Positions 1 through 24,400 of a stretch of 35,000 nucleotides of DNA are shown piece after piece. Each line of letters begins with the position of its first letter. The stretch's first letter is position 1. A program made the position numbers and the translations under genes. A model generated the notes under the pieces. It was not told the origin of the DNA. It did no database searches and saw nothing but the letters and a program-made list of their open reading frames with translations. Origin of the DNA: Glandiceps talaboti (lineage: Eukaryota; Hemichordata; Enteropneusta; Spengelidae); assembly GCF_964340395.1 (NCBI RefSeq), contig NC_135568.1:3075001-3110000 (forward strand), in the 5' to 3' direction.

Positions 1-478
1 AGGCTACTCAATTTACGTCAACAAAAATCGAAACGTAATAGCTTTCCATACAAACAAAGACCCAACGAGCAATTACTTATATGCACTACTAAAGTGTCTC
101 AAACTACGCTTTGTACTTATGGCGGAATACTAGCTAACCACCAAACCTCCACCCCACCCCATCAAATCCCTACTAATAATCAAATCATTTCAAGTGAGCC
201 TGTAAATCTGTCAATCACTCAGTTAACCAATACAATATTATGTAGTCACGTTAGTTATGTTAGCCATTCCAATAATTCGTCGCCAATCAGACCTATCAAT
301 GTCGTTAACCATTCTTGTTAAGTCAATGCTCGTAGAATATATTTATCATTTCAAGCTCAGTTATTTTGTTCAACAAACATCGTTACTTGTTATAATCTGA
401 CTGTATATTGGTGCCCTGAGAAATGCTTTTAAATAAAGACATTCTACATTCAGTACTAAACATTTACAGCACAATTAC

Positions 479-12712
<12,234 letters not shown>

Positions 12713-13090
12713 CGTCGCAGATAACGTTTCCTTCTGAATTTCTTGTAAGGAGTTGATAGAACCGTCAACCCAGCAATTAGATGAACACCTTGTGTATTGA
12801 CAAAAGCTTTTAGATAACTTATGAAGATCTTAACTTATACTTTTGCGAATGGTCAAATCATCAATTTGAGTATATTAATATTAATGTTAATACGGTCATT
12901 AACCCCTTTGGAAATTTGCCAGTATAGTTAAACCACTCATTAATTATTAAAAAGTATTTCATTAAAATAACAATTGTGTGGACTATTTGGTGTTAAGTAT
13001 ATAAGACTAATTACACACTCATTTCAGTATCCTTGGGAGTTGGAGGCTTTCTTATGTACTCAACATTAATATTAAATGTTTGAAGAATTG
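12713..13090 (-). promoter_or_regulatory. 5' flank of gene A, conserved with gene B
   Basis: The first 90 or so bp upstream of the ATG are nearly identical to 32041-32120, which suggests 5' UTR or core promoter. Patches of similarity run on to about 13090. I see no convincing TATA box shared by both copies. Confidence 0.45.
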
Positions 13091-13311
13091 GGAGGTAGAT
13101 GCTATCTAAACTGTTCAGCATTGATATGTTTTATGTTACAAAATCTACAATGTACATATACAGTATTAGATAATGCGTTTTGTTAGAACATTATACGATC
13201 TCTGTTTCAAATGTGTCGACCCTTTGCAGTTTAACAGAATTACTTATATGATTCTCATTGCAAAATTTACACTTTAATTTAATGATAAAAATACAATAAT
13301 AACAAGTATTA

Positions 13312-13315
<4 letters not shown>

Positions 13316-13399
<84 letters not shown>
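13316..13399. repeat. (AT)n array beside the hammerhead
   Basis: About 84 bp of pure AT dinucleotide. A second, shorter and interrupted AT tract lies at 13487-13520, on the other side of the hammerhead sequence. Confidence 0.95.
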
Positions 13400-13401
<2 letters not shown>

Positions 13402-13434
13402 TTTTGAAAATTTGAACCAAATTATATGCTATAG

Positions 13435-13483
13435 ACCCTACAGAACTGTTTCGTGAGGTGCGTAGTCCTCACTCATCAGGGGC
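13435..13483 (-). ncRNA. Type I hammerhead ribozyme, Penelope/retrozyme-like
   Basis: All core elements are present in order on the minus strand. Stem I 5' strand GCCC (13483-13480); CTGATGA (13479-13473); stem II GTGAGG (13472-13467) with loop ACTACGCA, closed by CCTCAC (13458-13453); GAAA (13452-13449). The last A of GAAA starts a 4-bp stem III: ACAG (13449-13446), a TT loop, CTGT (13443-13440). Then cleavage residue A (13439) and stem I 3' strand GGGT (13438-13435). Stem II is six perfect pairs. Short stem III hammerheads of this kind are known from Penelope-like elements. It lies between two AT arrays, with about 35 bp of possible element sequence (13400-13434) beside it; the rest of such an element is not visible. 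Confidence 0.75.
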
Positions 13484-14008
13484 AGAATATATATATATAT
13501 ATAGTATATATATATATACTATTGAGAAATTTCTTTTAAACATAACAGTGTGACCTTACCTATCATAATGATTGATGAGAAGTGTCTAAAATATAATTAC
13601 ACAAAATAATAAGTGGCTAAACTCCTAAACGCTATGACGCAATGGACCCATTTATTAAACATTAGTATTTCTCATTACAGCAATAGTAGTCGAATGGATA
13701 CTAAAAATAGACATTTATAAAAATGGGAATTCTGAGCCGCCACTGCACCTGCAAAAAAGCACATGAACTTCAAGCAGTACTTGATTAAAATTCTGATTTT
13801 GTGATATAAATTTGATATTTATCACTCGTTTTTAAACTCACTTCTTTCCCTTTTTTTCCAAATACCGGAAACAATATATGTACAACATAGTCACGTTTGT
13901 ATTATATATCTTATAACAGTTCTATGAAGTGTCTGTACACTAGATCTGGGGAATCTTGCACATTGTGTGTGATTGTCAAAACAAATGAGGGTACGCACAC
14001 TTTACCCC

Positions 14009-14010
<2 letters not shown>

Positions 14011-14050
<40 letters not shown>
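14011..14050. repeat. (CA)n microsatellite
   Basis: Pure CA dinucleotide tract of about 40 bp in the intergenic region. Confidence 0.95.
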
Positions 14051-14055
<5 letters not shown>

Positions 14056-14439
14056 GCCCTGTAGTGTTTGTGTTGTGTCATGTTTTGTTTTGTTTATTAT
14101 GTTGTGCTATTCTGTTCTGTGATGTCCTTTCAGTTGTATCGTGTCTTAAGCAGGTATCATTATTGTTTTTAATTATTTTGACAAACCATTATTTATTGAC
14201 ACATTTTTGCGATTCTTGGCGACAATTAACCGGTGTTATTTTAAATTACGAGGAAATGGTTGACACGTAAATGATTGAAATGGACGACAAGTTAGATATT
14301 CAGCAAATATATGAGCATTTTTATATTCAAATCGTCCCCAACACTGAACTACTATACAATACGGAAACAAATATAAAACTTCAAAAAATACAACACTTCA
14401 GTTTCTTAGAAAACAAATGATATAATACTACTGTTATAG

Positions 14440-14580
14440 TTACAAAACCAGATGTAAACTGAGTCCTTCCCGTAAGGACAAAACCATTCCTACACGTATT
14501 ACTGAAAGCAAAATTATGTGTTATAGATATCATACATGATGTACCCCTTAATAGGAAAATTACCTTAATAGGAAAATTAA
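14440..14580. repeat. Dispersed repeat, copy 1 (similar to about 30225-30365)
   Basis: Shares TTCCCGTAAGG.CAAAACCA, then ATCATACATGATGT.CCCC and GGAAAATTA, in the same order and spacing, with part of gene B intron 1. No coding frame or terminal repeats seen. It could be an uncharacterised mobile element or a fragment of another duplicated copy. Confidence 0.55.
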
Positions 14581-15398
14581 TAATATGAACCGGAATCGAT
14601 CATTAAAACTTTCCGCTACATCAACAAACATCATAGGACATACGCGCTTTGTTATGTTTAACATAATAATTTATTATTCTATTTGTAAAGTACACTGTTA
14701 GCCTGAATTCGTTCTATTTCTCTAAATTCAGTAATTTTTTTGTGTTATCATGAAAATTATATATCATCGCCTATTTTCAATTTTACTTTACATTGCAAGG
14801 TGGCGAGTACAGCACCAAAATTGTTTTCTAAGATAACAAACCATATACTCTTAATACCACACACCTTGAAGTGTATCATTTGTCTTTGTTTCCGTCATTT
14901 TGTCATGCTGTACCATCTTATTTTGTGTTCCAATGGTAATAGTTATGAAATTCATTGATACTGATATGAAAGTGTTGTAAACGTCAAACTATAAAATAAA
15001 ATACATACACTGGTACAATATACTGCAAACAAGTAAACAATTTTGACATCTATTCACTAGTTATTTTTTTTAACCCTTTGAAATTCTCAGAAACGGCGAA
15101 AACGCCTACTTGATACTTTGTAATTACAATAATTATATATTATATTATATTATACATTTCCAGTGTGTCATGTTTAGAATTTTATTATATGTATATGTAT
15201 CATATTCTGTTCGGGACAAACGTCAGTGACCTTGTTCAAAGCAAAGCTAGAGACAACAGAATACACGTTTGCCCCAGAAATGTCCTGTTAACTCGATAAG
15301 AAGCTGTACAGTGAAAGGATACAGTTTAAGCATGTCTTTACGATGAAATCAAACGATCCAATACTATCTATAGGCCAACACAGTTAATAAACAACAAG

Positions 15399-15404
15399 TT
15401 TATT
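15399..15404 (-). promoter_or_regulatory. Poly(A) signal of gene B
   Basis: AATAAA on the minus strand, 83 nt past the stop codon, followed further down by a GT-rich stretch (TGTGTTGG). It gives gene B a short 3' UTR and supports exon 19 as the end of the transcript. Confidence 0.6.
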
Positions 15405-15486
15405 ACATAACAAGCAGTTTGGTATCGGGCGTAAGTGACACTAATTATAGAAATGTCACTACAGTGTTACTGCTTATTGCATTACT

Positions 15487-15573
15487 TCATCTGAATTCAT
15501 CAACATTGACTGATCTCTGTGGTTTCTTCAACACCATGAATATAAAGGCTGTGGCAAAAGCTAACACAAGTGC
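15487..15573 (-). CDS. Gene B exon 19: TM5 and stop codon
   Basis: 87-nt terminal coding exon, phase 0 in (TTTACAG). It encodes ALVLAFATAFIFMVLKKPQR and ends VNVDEFR then TGA (15489-15487). The hydrophobic run followed by KKP matches the end of TM5 in polycystin-1 relatives. No consensus donor precedes the stop, and a poly(A) signal follows within about 100 nt, so I read this as the last exon. Confidence 0.82.
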   Translation of the reverse strand, partial: ALVLAFATAFIFMVLKKPQRSVNVDEFR

Positions 15574-18500
15574 CTGTAAAGGTGCAAAAACAAAAAGTTA
15601 ATTACAGGAATAACAATTTCATTGGCCAATATAAAACTACTCTCTCTCTCTTTCAAACAAAATATTAATTATAATTCTCTCTGAATTTGTTATTTTTGTC
15701 CATTTCTTTGATCGATTTAATTTGATTTAATATTTATTTTGGTATTTAGGAGTATTTTGGTATCGTGCTCCTTTGTTTGATGTTTAGAGTATTTAATTCT
15801 TTCCATGGGGAGATGAATCTATCATTTTCTCTTTCTATTTGGTTAAATGGCATTTTCGACTGTTTCCTTTAAAATGACTTCTCTGTTTATTTTGTCATTT
15901 GTTATCATGTTCTTCAGCGTCACAGCTATGCTTTCCCCACAGACAAGTCACTTAGTTGTTACTTTGATTATTCTGTAAAATTGACAAATACCTACCTTGG
16001 CTGGATCGACAATAATAATAGAGTTGAATGTTGAAATACAATATGTTGTAAGCCATGTCTTGGATACTTCAGGACCCCACTCTAAACTGTACAAGACGAC
16101 AAAGAAACAGGACAAAAATGCCGACGCAAAAACAATGCACCATCCCAAGATACAATAGCAGCAATTCAAGATAGGATTGGGTGGCTCAGTAGAATTCATA
16201 TCATTATTCACTGATGTGTCATGTTCTTGTGCAGGTGTTACTGAATTGGAACGTCTCGACTTCAGGAAAAGTATCGGCATCAACATGGTCGCTGGCATAG
16301 TGATCAAGGAGCTAATAAAAGCGATGTACAAAGTACCGAGTGAAAATTTTAATGGACCTAGGGTGACCACCTTTGTTGAATCTACCTCGTTGTCTGTGTT
16401 GAAGAACATTGCATTTGTGATCATGGATAGACACAGGGTAGCTGTACAACATGACAACCTTTGTACACGAGTACAGTTACTTGGCAATGGTCGGCTGAAG
16501 AGTGAACCCCACAGGTAATCATCGGACACCTTCACACGCACATTGTTTGAAAGGAGGTGACGGAAGCCAGCCAATTGACGATCATCGGACACAGGTAAAA
16601 CTCGTTCTATCTCTTGACCTTTTTTATCACCGAACCACTGATAACAGACAAAGTCATATCTAAAGAAGCAATATAAATATTGTAAATCATTATAAATTCA
16701 CAGAAATTTATCCAAAATGTTTGTTTAAGTGTGCAATGAGGTTTCTGTATTTGTTTAGAATGCCATTTGGATACTAGATAGAAAGGACTTATATTAAGAA
16801 TATGTGATAGCTGGAAAGAGTGTAAACAAGTCATTTTTCACTAGTTGAATTACAATATGCATATACAAAATTCAATGTAAAAGCTGTAATGACTGTAATT
16901 TAGCTGCTAGACCTCGGGCTTTCCTCCGTTACGACAAGTGACCGAAGGTCTGAACCTGAAAGGTACAATCGAGGGAAAATGCATGAGGTCTAGCTAAAGT
17001 CATCTCTACATTCCTGGACATAAATAACAGCATAAAACAGTTGACAGCTAGTACAAAACGAGAACAATGACTCATTTTAATGCACATTCAGCTCGTAAAA
17101 AGAACCACCAATCGATCAAGCGAAATGTGAGAATAATAATGTCTACACACTCATTAAACTCACAATTACCATAAAGCCATAGGATAGTAGTGATATTACC
17201 ATCATGACTGAAACAAGCTTTCAAATACAAGAACTTTCCTCTTGGCATGCTTCATTGGGAAATGTTCCAAGTTTTAGTTGCCTTTTAGTGAGAAATAGAG
17301 TATGTACCAACAGGTACCACCATTCTGAACACTGGAGACTTTACCAAAGATTGCAATGTGGGCTCTAATGCCAACCATAGACAGTTTTTTTTTTGTATGC
17401 ACCCTAAAATCACCATCCCAATGCAATATGGATATAATTGATATGTTCAATGTCTAATAATTCATATTTTCACAATTTTCAGTTAATATATTGATGGTTT
17501 TCTGATTTAAAAAAAAACACGCCAATAGGCCATTGCAGACTGCAAACTGGAAATTGATAATACAGCGCCCTCGCTCAGATTGGGGGTATCATCACCTCAT
17601 AATACCGTTTCTTAAGACCTTTGTTCCTTGTATTCTGTAGAAGTGTAAATCAGGGATGTTTTTCGTATTGATCAGACAACATGGAAAGCAGCAGTGCTCT
17701 ATGATTAACTGAGTAACCTATACCGTGCATACCCCTAGGTACACACATACAGGAAGTAGAGCGCCACCATGGCAAATTTTTATTGCTGTTGAAACAGCTT
17801 GAACGTTTACACGTAATAGTTCAGAATTGCTTTTCTTTATAGAAAGACATTCTGGATTCATGAACTATGCTATTCTCTGATATATTTCCGTCGGGAACAA
17901 AACATTTCTATTGTATTTTTTTAGATCAATATTATATTTTGTAAGCCCTTTATCTACAATTTTCTTACCTTTCTCGTGACTGTCCTTCAACTACCTCTAA
18001 GCGTTCCATAAACCAGGGATCGTATACCTTATCCACAGTACTGCAGATTCCAATTTGCATACTTGTCAATGACCCCAAGTGATTTTCTAAAGATACCAGA
18101 AAGCTACGGACACTTCCCGATTTCAGTTTCTGTTTATATGAAGGAATGAAGTATTAGTAAAATGGAAACCCAAAACTAGATTACTTGTAAATCACATTAT
18201 AGCTAGCCGTACCATAATTTTTCTTCTAAAATGTCATTCACACTTTGCAACATATTGCACCTTTTTTAAAAGTCCCAAAATCACTTATATATATAAAATT
18301 AAGTAGATAAAAAACTGTAATAATCTCTACCATCTAGCATCGAAAAATAAAAAGAGACTTACTTTGAAGTCTTAGTTCACATATTACATGAAGTATGGCC
18401 TTGATAAAGTTACAATGGATCTATCGAACAGACATCATTTGGAATGATATGATTGAAAACTGTATTGCACAAAGATGTTTCTCCTAATCAACAATTCCAT

Positions 18501-18758
18501 ATATACAAAGGGAATACTTGCCTGACGTCTCTCTTTGTCCACAAGTAATATTGGTCGACTCCTTCCCTCTTCTCCATGTAATTGTAATACTACATCACAT
18601 TTTGTTCCCGAAAATGGTCGTACTCCAGTATACACAGTCAAACGATAAAAGCACAACTCCTTTGGTAAGTTGCCAATCTGAGGAGCAGCAAGCCACTACA
18701 GGAACAAATACGGTACATGATAAGTTACCAAACAACATTTCATATTTCTCAAATCAAC

Positions 18759-18823
<65 letters not shown>

Positions 18824-20133
18824 GCCAGTCAATCAGTCAGTCAGTCAGTCAGTCAGTCAGTCAGTCAGTCGAACAGAAAGTCCTCATGAGAAGAATTTCA
18901 ATCCCTGTTCTTAGCAATGTTACTAGGAGTTGCATCTATACATGATGCTACCTTGAATAAATGCTGTTCTTACATGCCTTCTCAGTTAAATGACTTTACT
19001 TAGCCGTGACAAGTGTAAAACGTTTGTACACACTATATCGTGTATCGACAAGTGGTCAGAGTTTTTCATCAACTGATTGCAGAGTAGGCCTTAGATATTA
19101 TTACCAATATTTTTCTTGACAAGTTCTCCGGTAGAATTTTTGAGAAATATGGGAATAATGTTTGGAAAGTTTTAACTCCTATTTCGAGCACTTCAAAACG
19201 AGGGACGTTAACAGGGTTGTCCAGACGTAGAACCACCAGAATATACAATCCATATATTCTGTTCGAAGACAATATCTTGGCTTGTACATATGCGATGTAA
19301 TGTGTTCAAAATGTCCTTACGTTTATGATATCCTGTTTGTCCTTTCTTCTCAATAAGATAACAGCAATGACGTACAAGACAAATAACACAATGATGGTAG
19401 AAAACACGAGTGCATTGTCAGTAATATCAGCAGTGAATACTTCACTAAAGTCGATCGTATTGACTGGTACCACGATGTCTGTAGCGGTGAATGTCGTCAG
19501 ATGATTGCAGTAGCATGTCAGTGACGTCATGTCCATGTGCAAGGCTGGCTGTTATAATCAAGGAGATGGAAAAGGAAGTAAAAACTCTGCAATGATATCT
19601 CATGTCCTCAAGTACGTTATGATATATTCTGAGGGCACTTTCAAACAGTTTGTTTTACTTGATAATCCTGGTGACAATCTTTGTCAAGTATTAGAGATAC
19701 GCGACCATTCCAAATGCTTCTTGTCAAACACAATAAGTCTATGGTATTTGCTAAACGTTATCTAATAACTGCAATAAACACGATATGAATTTGATATCTG
19801 AAGAGTACTACTGGAAAGTGAAATCTTTTCCAGGCTATGCTTTGGATGAGTTTGCAAGCTCTCTATATTATCATGTTTCTTCAATTGCGGAATTTCAGAA
19901 ATAAAGAGCGTCTCTTTTGTAATGTCAAAATATATACATATTTCAATGTCCATATTGATGGATAAAAGTTGCCCTACCCAACATCCATCAGACTGCCATC
20001 GTTGATGTGTTGTGTTCCAGTAAAGACATACTGAGCCTGATATTGTCACTGTCACACTGTGTTCATCTGTGGCATTAACATTTCCAACTATAAAATTTAA
20101 AAAAGTTAAAATAATATAAGTGAACAAGCAAGC

Positions 20134-20168
<35 letters not shown>

Positions 20169-20215
20169 CAAGCAAGCAAGCAAGCAAGTAAGTAAGTGAG
20201 TAAGTAAGTAAGTAG

Positions 20216-20258
<43 letters not shown>

Positions 20259-21307
20259 GTATGAAATTTTGATTTGCTCGATCTACATCAAAGCAAACGA
20301 ACACACGTATCACTATGATACTCACATACTTGTTGACTTACTCTCAGGGTATGTCCATACACGTTGACGTTTATACTCATTTTCAGAGAAAATTATATAT
20401 CCAGTTCTGTTTGTACGTGTACTCAAAGTACAACCAAATATTATGTATATATCAACAATGTTACCTTGTGAAAGATGCCTTGTGAACATTGTTATCAATA
20501 AGTCAATGTTGCTCATTCTCCCAAAACCCTTTTTTCTTCTGTGTTACTTAGATTGTTTTTGTTCAGGACAGTGCTCACAAAGTGGATGTGGTTTACGACT
20601 ATTAATATTGCTGCAGTGGTAATGAAAATCAATTTTACATGATTCGAATGGCTTACCGACTTTCATTAAGAAATAGTAAACCATATCTTGAGATGTGTTG
20701 GCGAGGAACGCAGCCTGAACTCTATCATCTGTAATCAACCACGATTCGTCGAATGATGTTTCATTAGGTTTGTCACCAGCTTTGGCAAATAGTCCATATG
20801 TTGTGTTACTTTGTGTTAAATTGGGCAGGATGAAAATAGCTATGACGCCATCTTGTTGATGTGTTGTAAGATTGACAGTAAACTCAACACCCAATCCGTT
20901 CTTCATTTCTAAATTTCGTTCTTGCTTGTTGTCTCCTTCCCTGGCTCCCTCCCTGTTTATGGTATAAGAAGTTCCCATCTGCACTCTGTTACCATTATGG
21001 TCATAAATATCAAGCGATACGACTGGTGACCTTTTAATGTTTTCTGGAGACTTACACATATATCGGTTGACCTTTGACCCTGTAAACTGGAATGTAGGGG
21101 AACAAAAGAGTGTAATCTGATTAGTATATATATTTCATTAAATCACAGTACAAGCATCATGAAAGTAATTTCGCTATTTCTTCTTTTTCCTACCACATTC
21201 ACATATCGATTTAATATGTTTGAAAGAAAAGGTTGAGAACGCGTGTCATTTTACATTACTATAATGATATGATGCCTATAACATCTCATACGTAAATGGC
21301 ACATACC

Positions 21308-21405
<98 letters not shown>

Positions 21406-24400
21406 AAGAATTTAATAAACGTAAAGAGTTCGTACCTTTGTAGAATAGTTACCACCAGTATTGTTTTGACTAGTTGGCAATGTAAATCCACCAGCTTCTG
21501 AATCAAGAGCATCGTCACTTGAATTTGAGAAGATATTCTTTTCAACTGTAGCCTTTATCGAGTTTGTATTGTACACTACTTCATCTTGATCATCATTCTT
21601 ATTGATCATTAATAGTGATATGTCGAGGCATAATGACATAGAATCAAATAATGATGTAATCATCGCTGTTTCCTTCATGGGAGAGAAAATATAAAACAAT
21701 GCATTCGTTTCCAATTTACCGTTCCAAAGTAACTATAGTGTACTGTCTTATTGATTATTGGAACCATGAACAATATATTCATCACCAATGCAATGTTTAT
21801 ATCAAAGTATGTTCAGATCAGGTCAGGCTACATAATGACGTCATGTAACATTATGACACATTAAGTCAATCTGCGTCTGGCGAAGGCTAGCCTCCTGCAG
21901 TCAACATAAATCAAATCATGGTACATGCAACGACCAGATTTAACAGTGGAAAATTACTTACTTATACTACTGGTATATCATTGATCGCATCTCCAAACTC
22001 TGCTGTGTAGCTATGGCGCGACGGAATCATACCCGAGTATCAACCAATGAATTTATTGTCGATAAATGCTATACTAGCATATATAATATATTATCATTTC
22101 AAGCTCAGCTACTTTACTTGCATTATGTAAGACTTTGTTTCTTGTTATAAACCGTCTGAATACTGCTACACTCAAAAGCTATTTGAAAAAAAGAAGTTTA
22201 TATTCAATACTGAATATCAAAACATTTACAGCACCATTACCTGCTCACCACATGTGTCACTCTTCCCATGTGACTCAACTCGATGCTGTACAGTTTCAAT
22301 GATATTGGAAGACGCTTTGAATACACCTATGAATAATGAACATATTGATAACATCAAGTTTTACTGAAAGCTTAAAGCTGCACTAGCTGCAACTTGAATA
22401 TTTGTTAACTGTGTTTCTTAGATTTCCCCTACTCGTAATATTGATTACTGTGGGTAAACATATTTGTGTAGCAGTACTATGGTGCAATATATCCCATCTT
22501 ATTCATTATTAGGTCCGCATGTAAAAATCAACGCCCCTTACAAATCACAATTTCAACTTCTTAATATTATATTTATAGATAGATACACCTCTAATTAACA
22601 TTGTAGGCGCAAATGTATTGTAGGTTGTCTGATAAAAAGAATAACACCCCTCTTCCAGATAGCACAACTTCAAATTGAGTAAGCAGTGAATGAATATGAA
22701 CTACTACTTTCAATAAGAATCAGTTCAAGAAGATGTCCTCTTTTAAACCAACATTCAACGATTGTATCACTGTGTGTCATTTTTTAAAGAAAGTGTTATG
22801 TGTATATGTATATAACAATATATACACTTTGTCGGGTTTCTTTTTGTTTCTTTTTTTTAGAACATAAGACACACTTGTCAGGTTGTATCACATTGTCTTT
22901 CATTTACCTTCTATTGATGGTAAAATGTCGTCTTTGTGGCTGCTGCTGTCATTAGCAAATGAAGTGAGAGATGATAGCACTTTGGTAATTAATTCCGTTC
23001 CAGCAACCTGAGGAATATGGATATAAAATGTTCTTATTAATTTTTCAGTTTGGCATGTTTAGGTTGTCAAGGTTACAGGGATCGCCACCTTTAATTTAAT
23101 TTTTTGCTTCTTAATCCCATATGCAATCCATTAATTTTTATTAATTTTACTTAAATAGATTCTTACTGATATACAAAAATGTCTAAAAATGTTCAATTTT
23201 ACTTATATGGGTTTCCATGGTAACCACGGATTACCACCAAAATATAGTCATTTTTTTTTGCATCATCGGCAATTTTTCCGCCTATTCTCATAAAATAACT
23301 CCTACCTGTGTTTCCTGGCGAAGCTCTTTTGCATTTTTGAATGAAGTCACACCTGATAGCACTTGCACAATCTGTCTTACAGTGTATAAATCCTGGGTGC
23401 CGGAGTTAAACGCCATCATTGTAAGCTTCATAAGAGAAGATTTGGCCTGTAAGAAAGACAGGTGTCTTAATTTGGTATTCATGACATGAAGAATGAATAA
23501 TTAAGGCTGATGAATAGAAAAATTGAGTGAACAACAAGAAGAAAAATAACAGATTTCGCCTACCCCACAGCGCACACTCCGTTCATCCGACAAATTAACC
23601 TTATCAAGACGTGATACAACTTATACAACAAAAAACTACGGTCACCGTGCTTTTACGATTGCAGCTCCAATTGTCTGGAATGGTCTACCTTTTAGCATTC
23701 GCTCGATCTCTACAATTGAGTCATTTAAACGTGGTCTCAAGACCCATTTGTTTAAGGAATTTTATGATGTATGATTTGTGGAATTTTATGTTATAGCTGC
23801 TTTTATTGTTGCTTTTGTTGAGTGTTGTTGTCAAATCTGTTTTTTATCAGCTATGTCTTTTTAGTAATGTAAAGAGCACTGAGACGCAGTGTAGTGCGCT
23901 TTTTAAGAAAATAAATTATTATTATTATTACCTCCTGCAACTTTGCCACGCCAGCTGTGTCATTTTCAAGCCCCTGTTGCAATACAAAATACAGAATACA
24001 AAAGCCTTAGGTTACGTTATATGTAGTTTTTTTTTAAACTATGGTGTAAAACTGACCAGATCAATTACAATCATAAACATCTGGTGGGGAGGGGTTACTT
24101 TTATAAATGTTATAAAGGGTGCTAACCAGAATCTGACTATCTACGTTGTTTCTGAAGATGTCTTTGTTTTTGGAGAAATAGGTACTATTGCATTAAATGT
24201 ATGGTATAAGGTAAAATAGCCACTACATATTCGCGAATAAAGATTCGTCCGTTGGATTGAGGCATTTTACAGGTTTTAGGAACACGACCACCAGCGTTTA
24301 TGCTGCCATACTAGACGCTCAACGCGTGCGGAGAACAGTCATATCACCTCCAACTTAGTGTTGGAGTACCAACCCACCCTATCCCAGCGCCCCTAGTAAA

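Noticed and set aside
16177-16518. Plus-strand 113-codon frame
   Set aside because: Antisense shadow of gene B exon 18, whose minus-strand frame has clear family motifs.
19069-19272. Minus-strand 67-codon frame between GPS/TM1 and PLAT exons
   Set aside because: No family similarity, and exon 15 joins exon 16 directly in phase, giving the normal TM1-to-PLAT spacing.
20544-20546. Premature stop making gene B a pseudogene
   Set aside because: A phase-consistent short intron (20422-20547) removes it, and all downstream exons keep intact frames and motifs.
23611-24219. Plus-strand frames of 61 and 137 codons
   Set aside because: They run through the LINE fragment in the wrong frame, or through gene B exon 7 and its introns; no family similarity.
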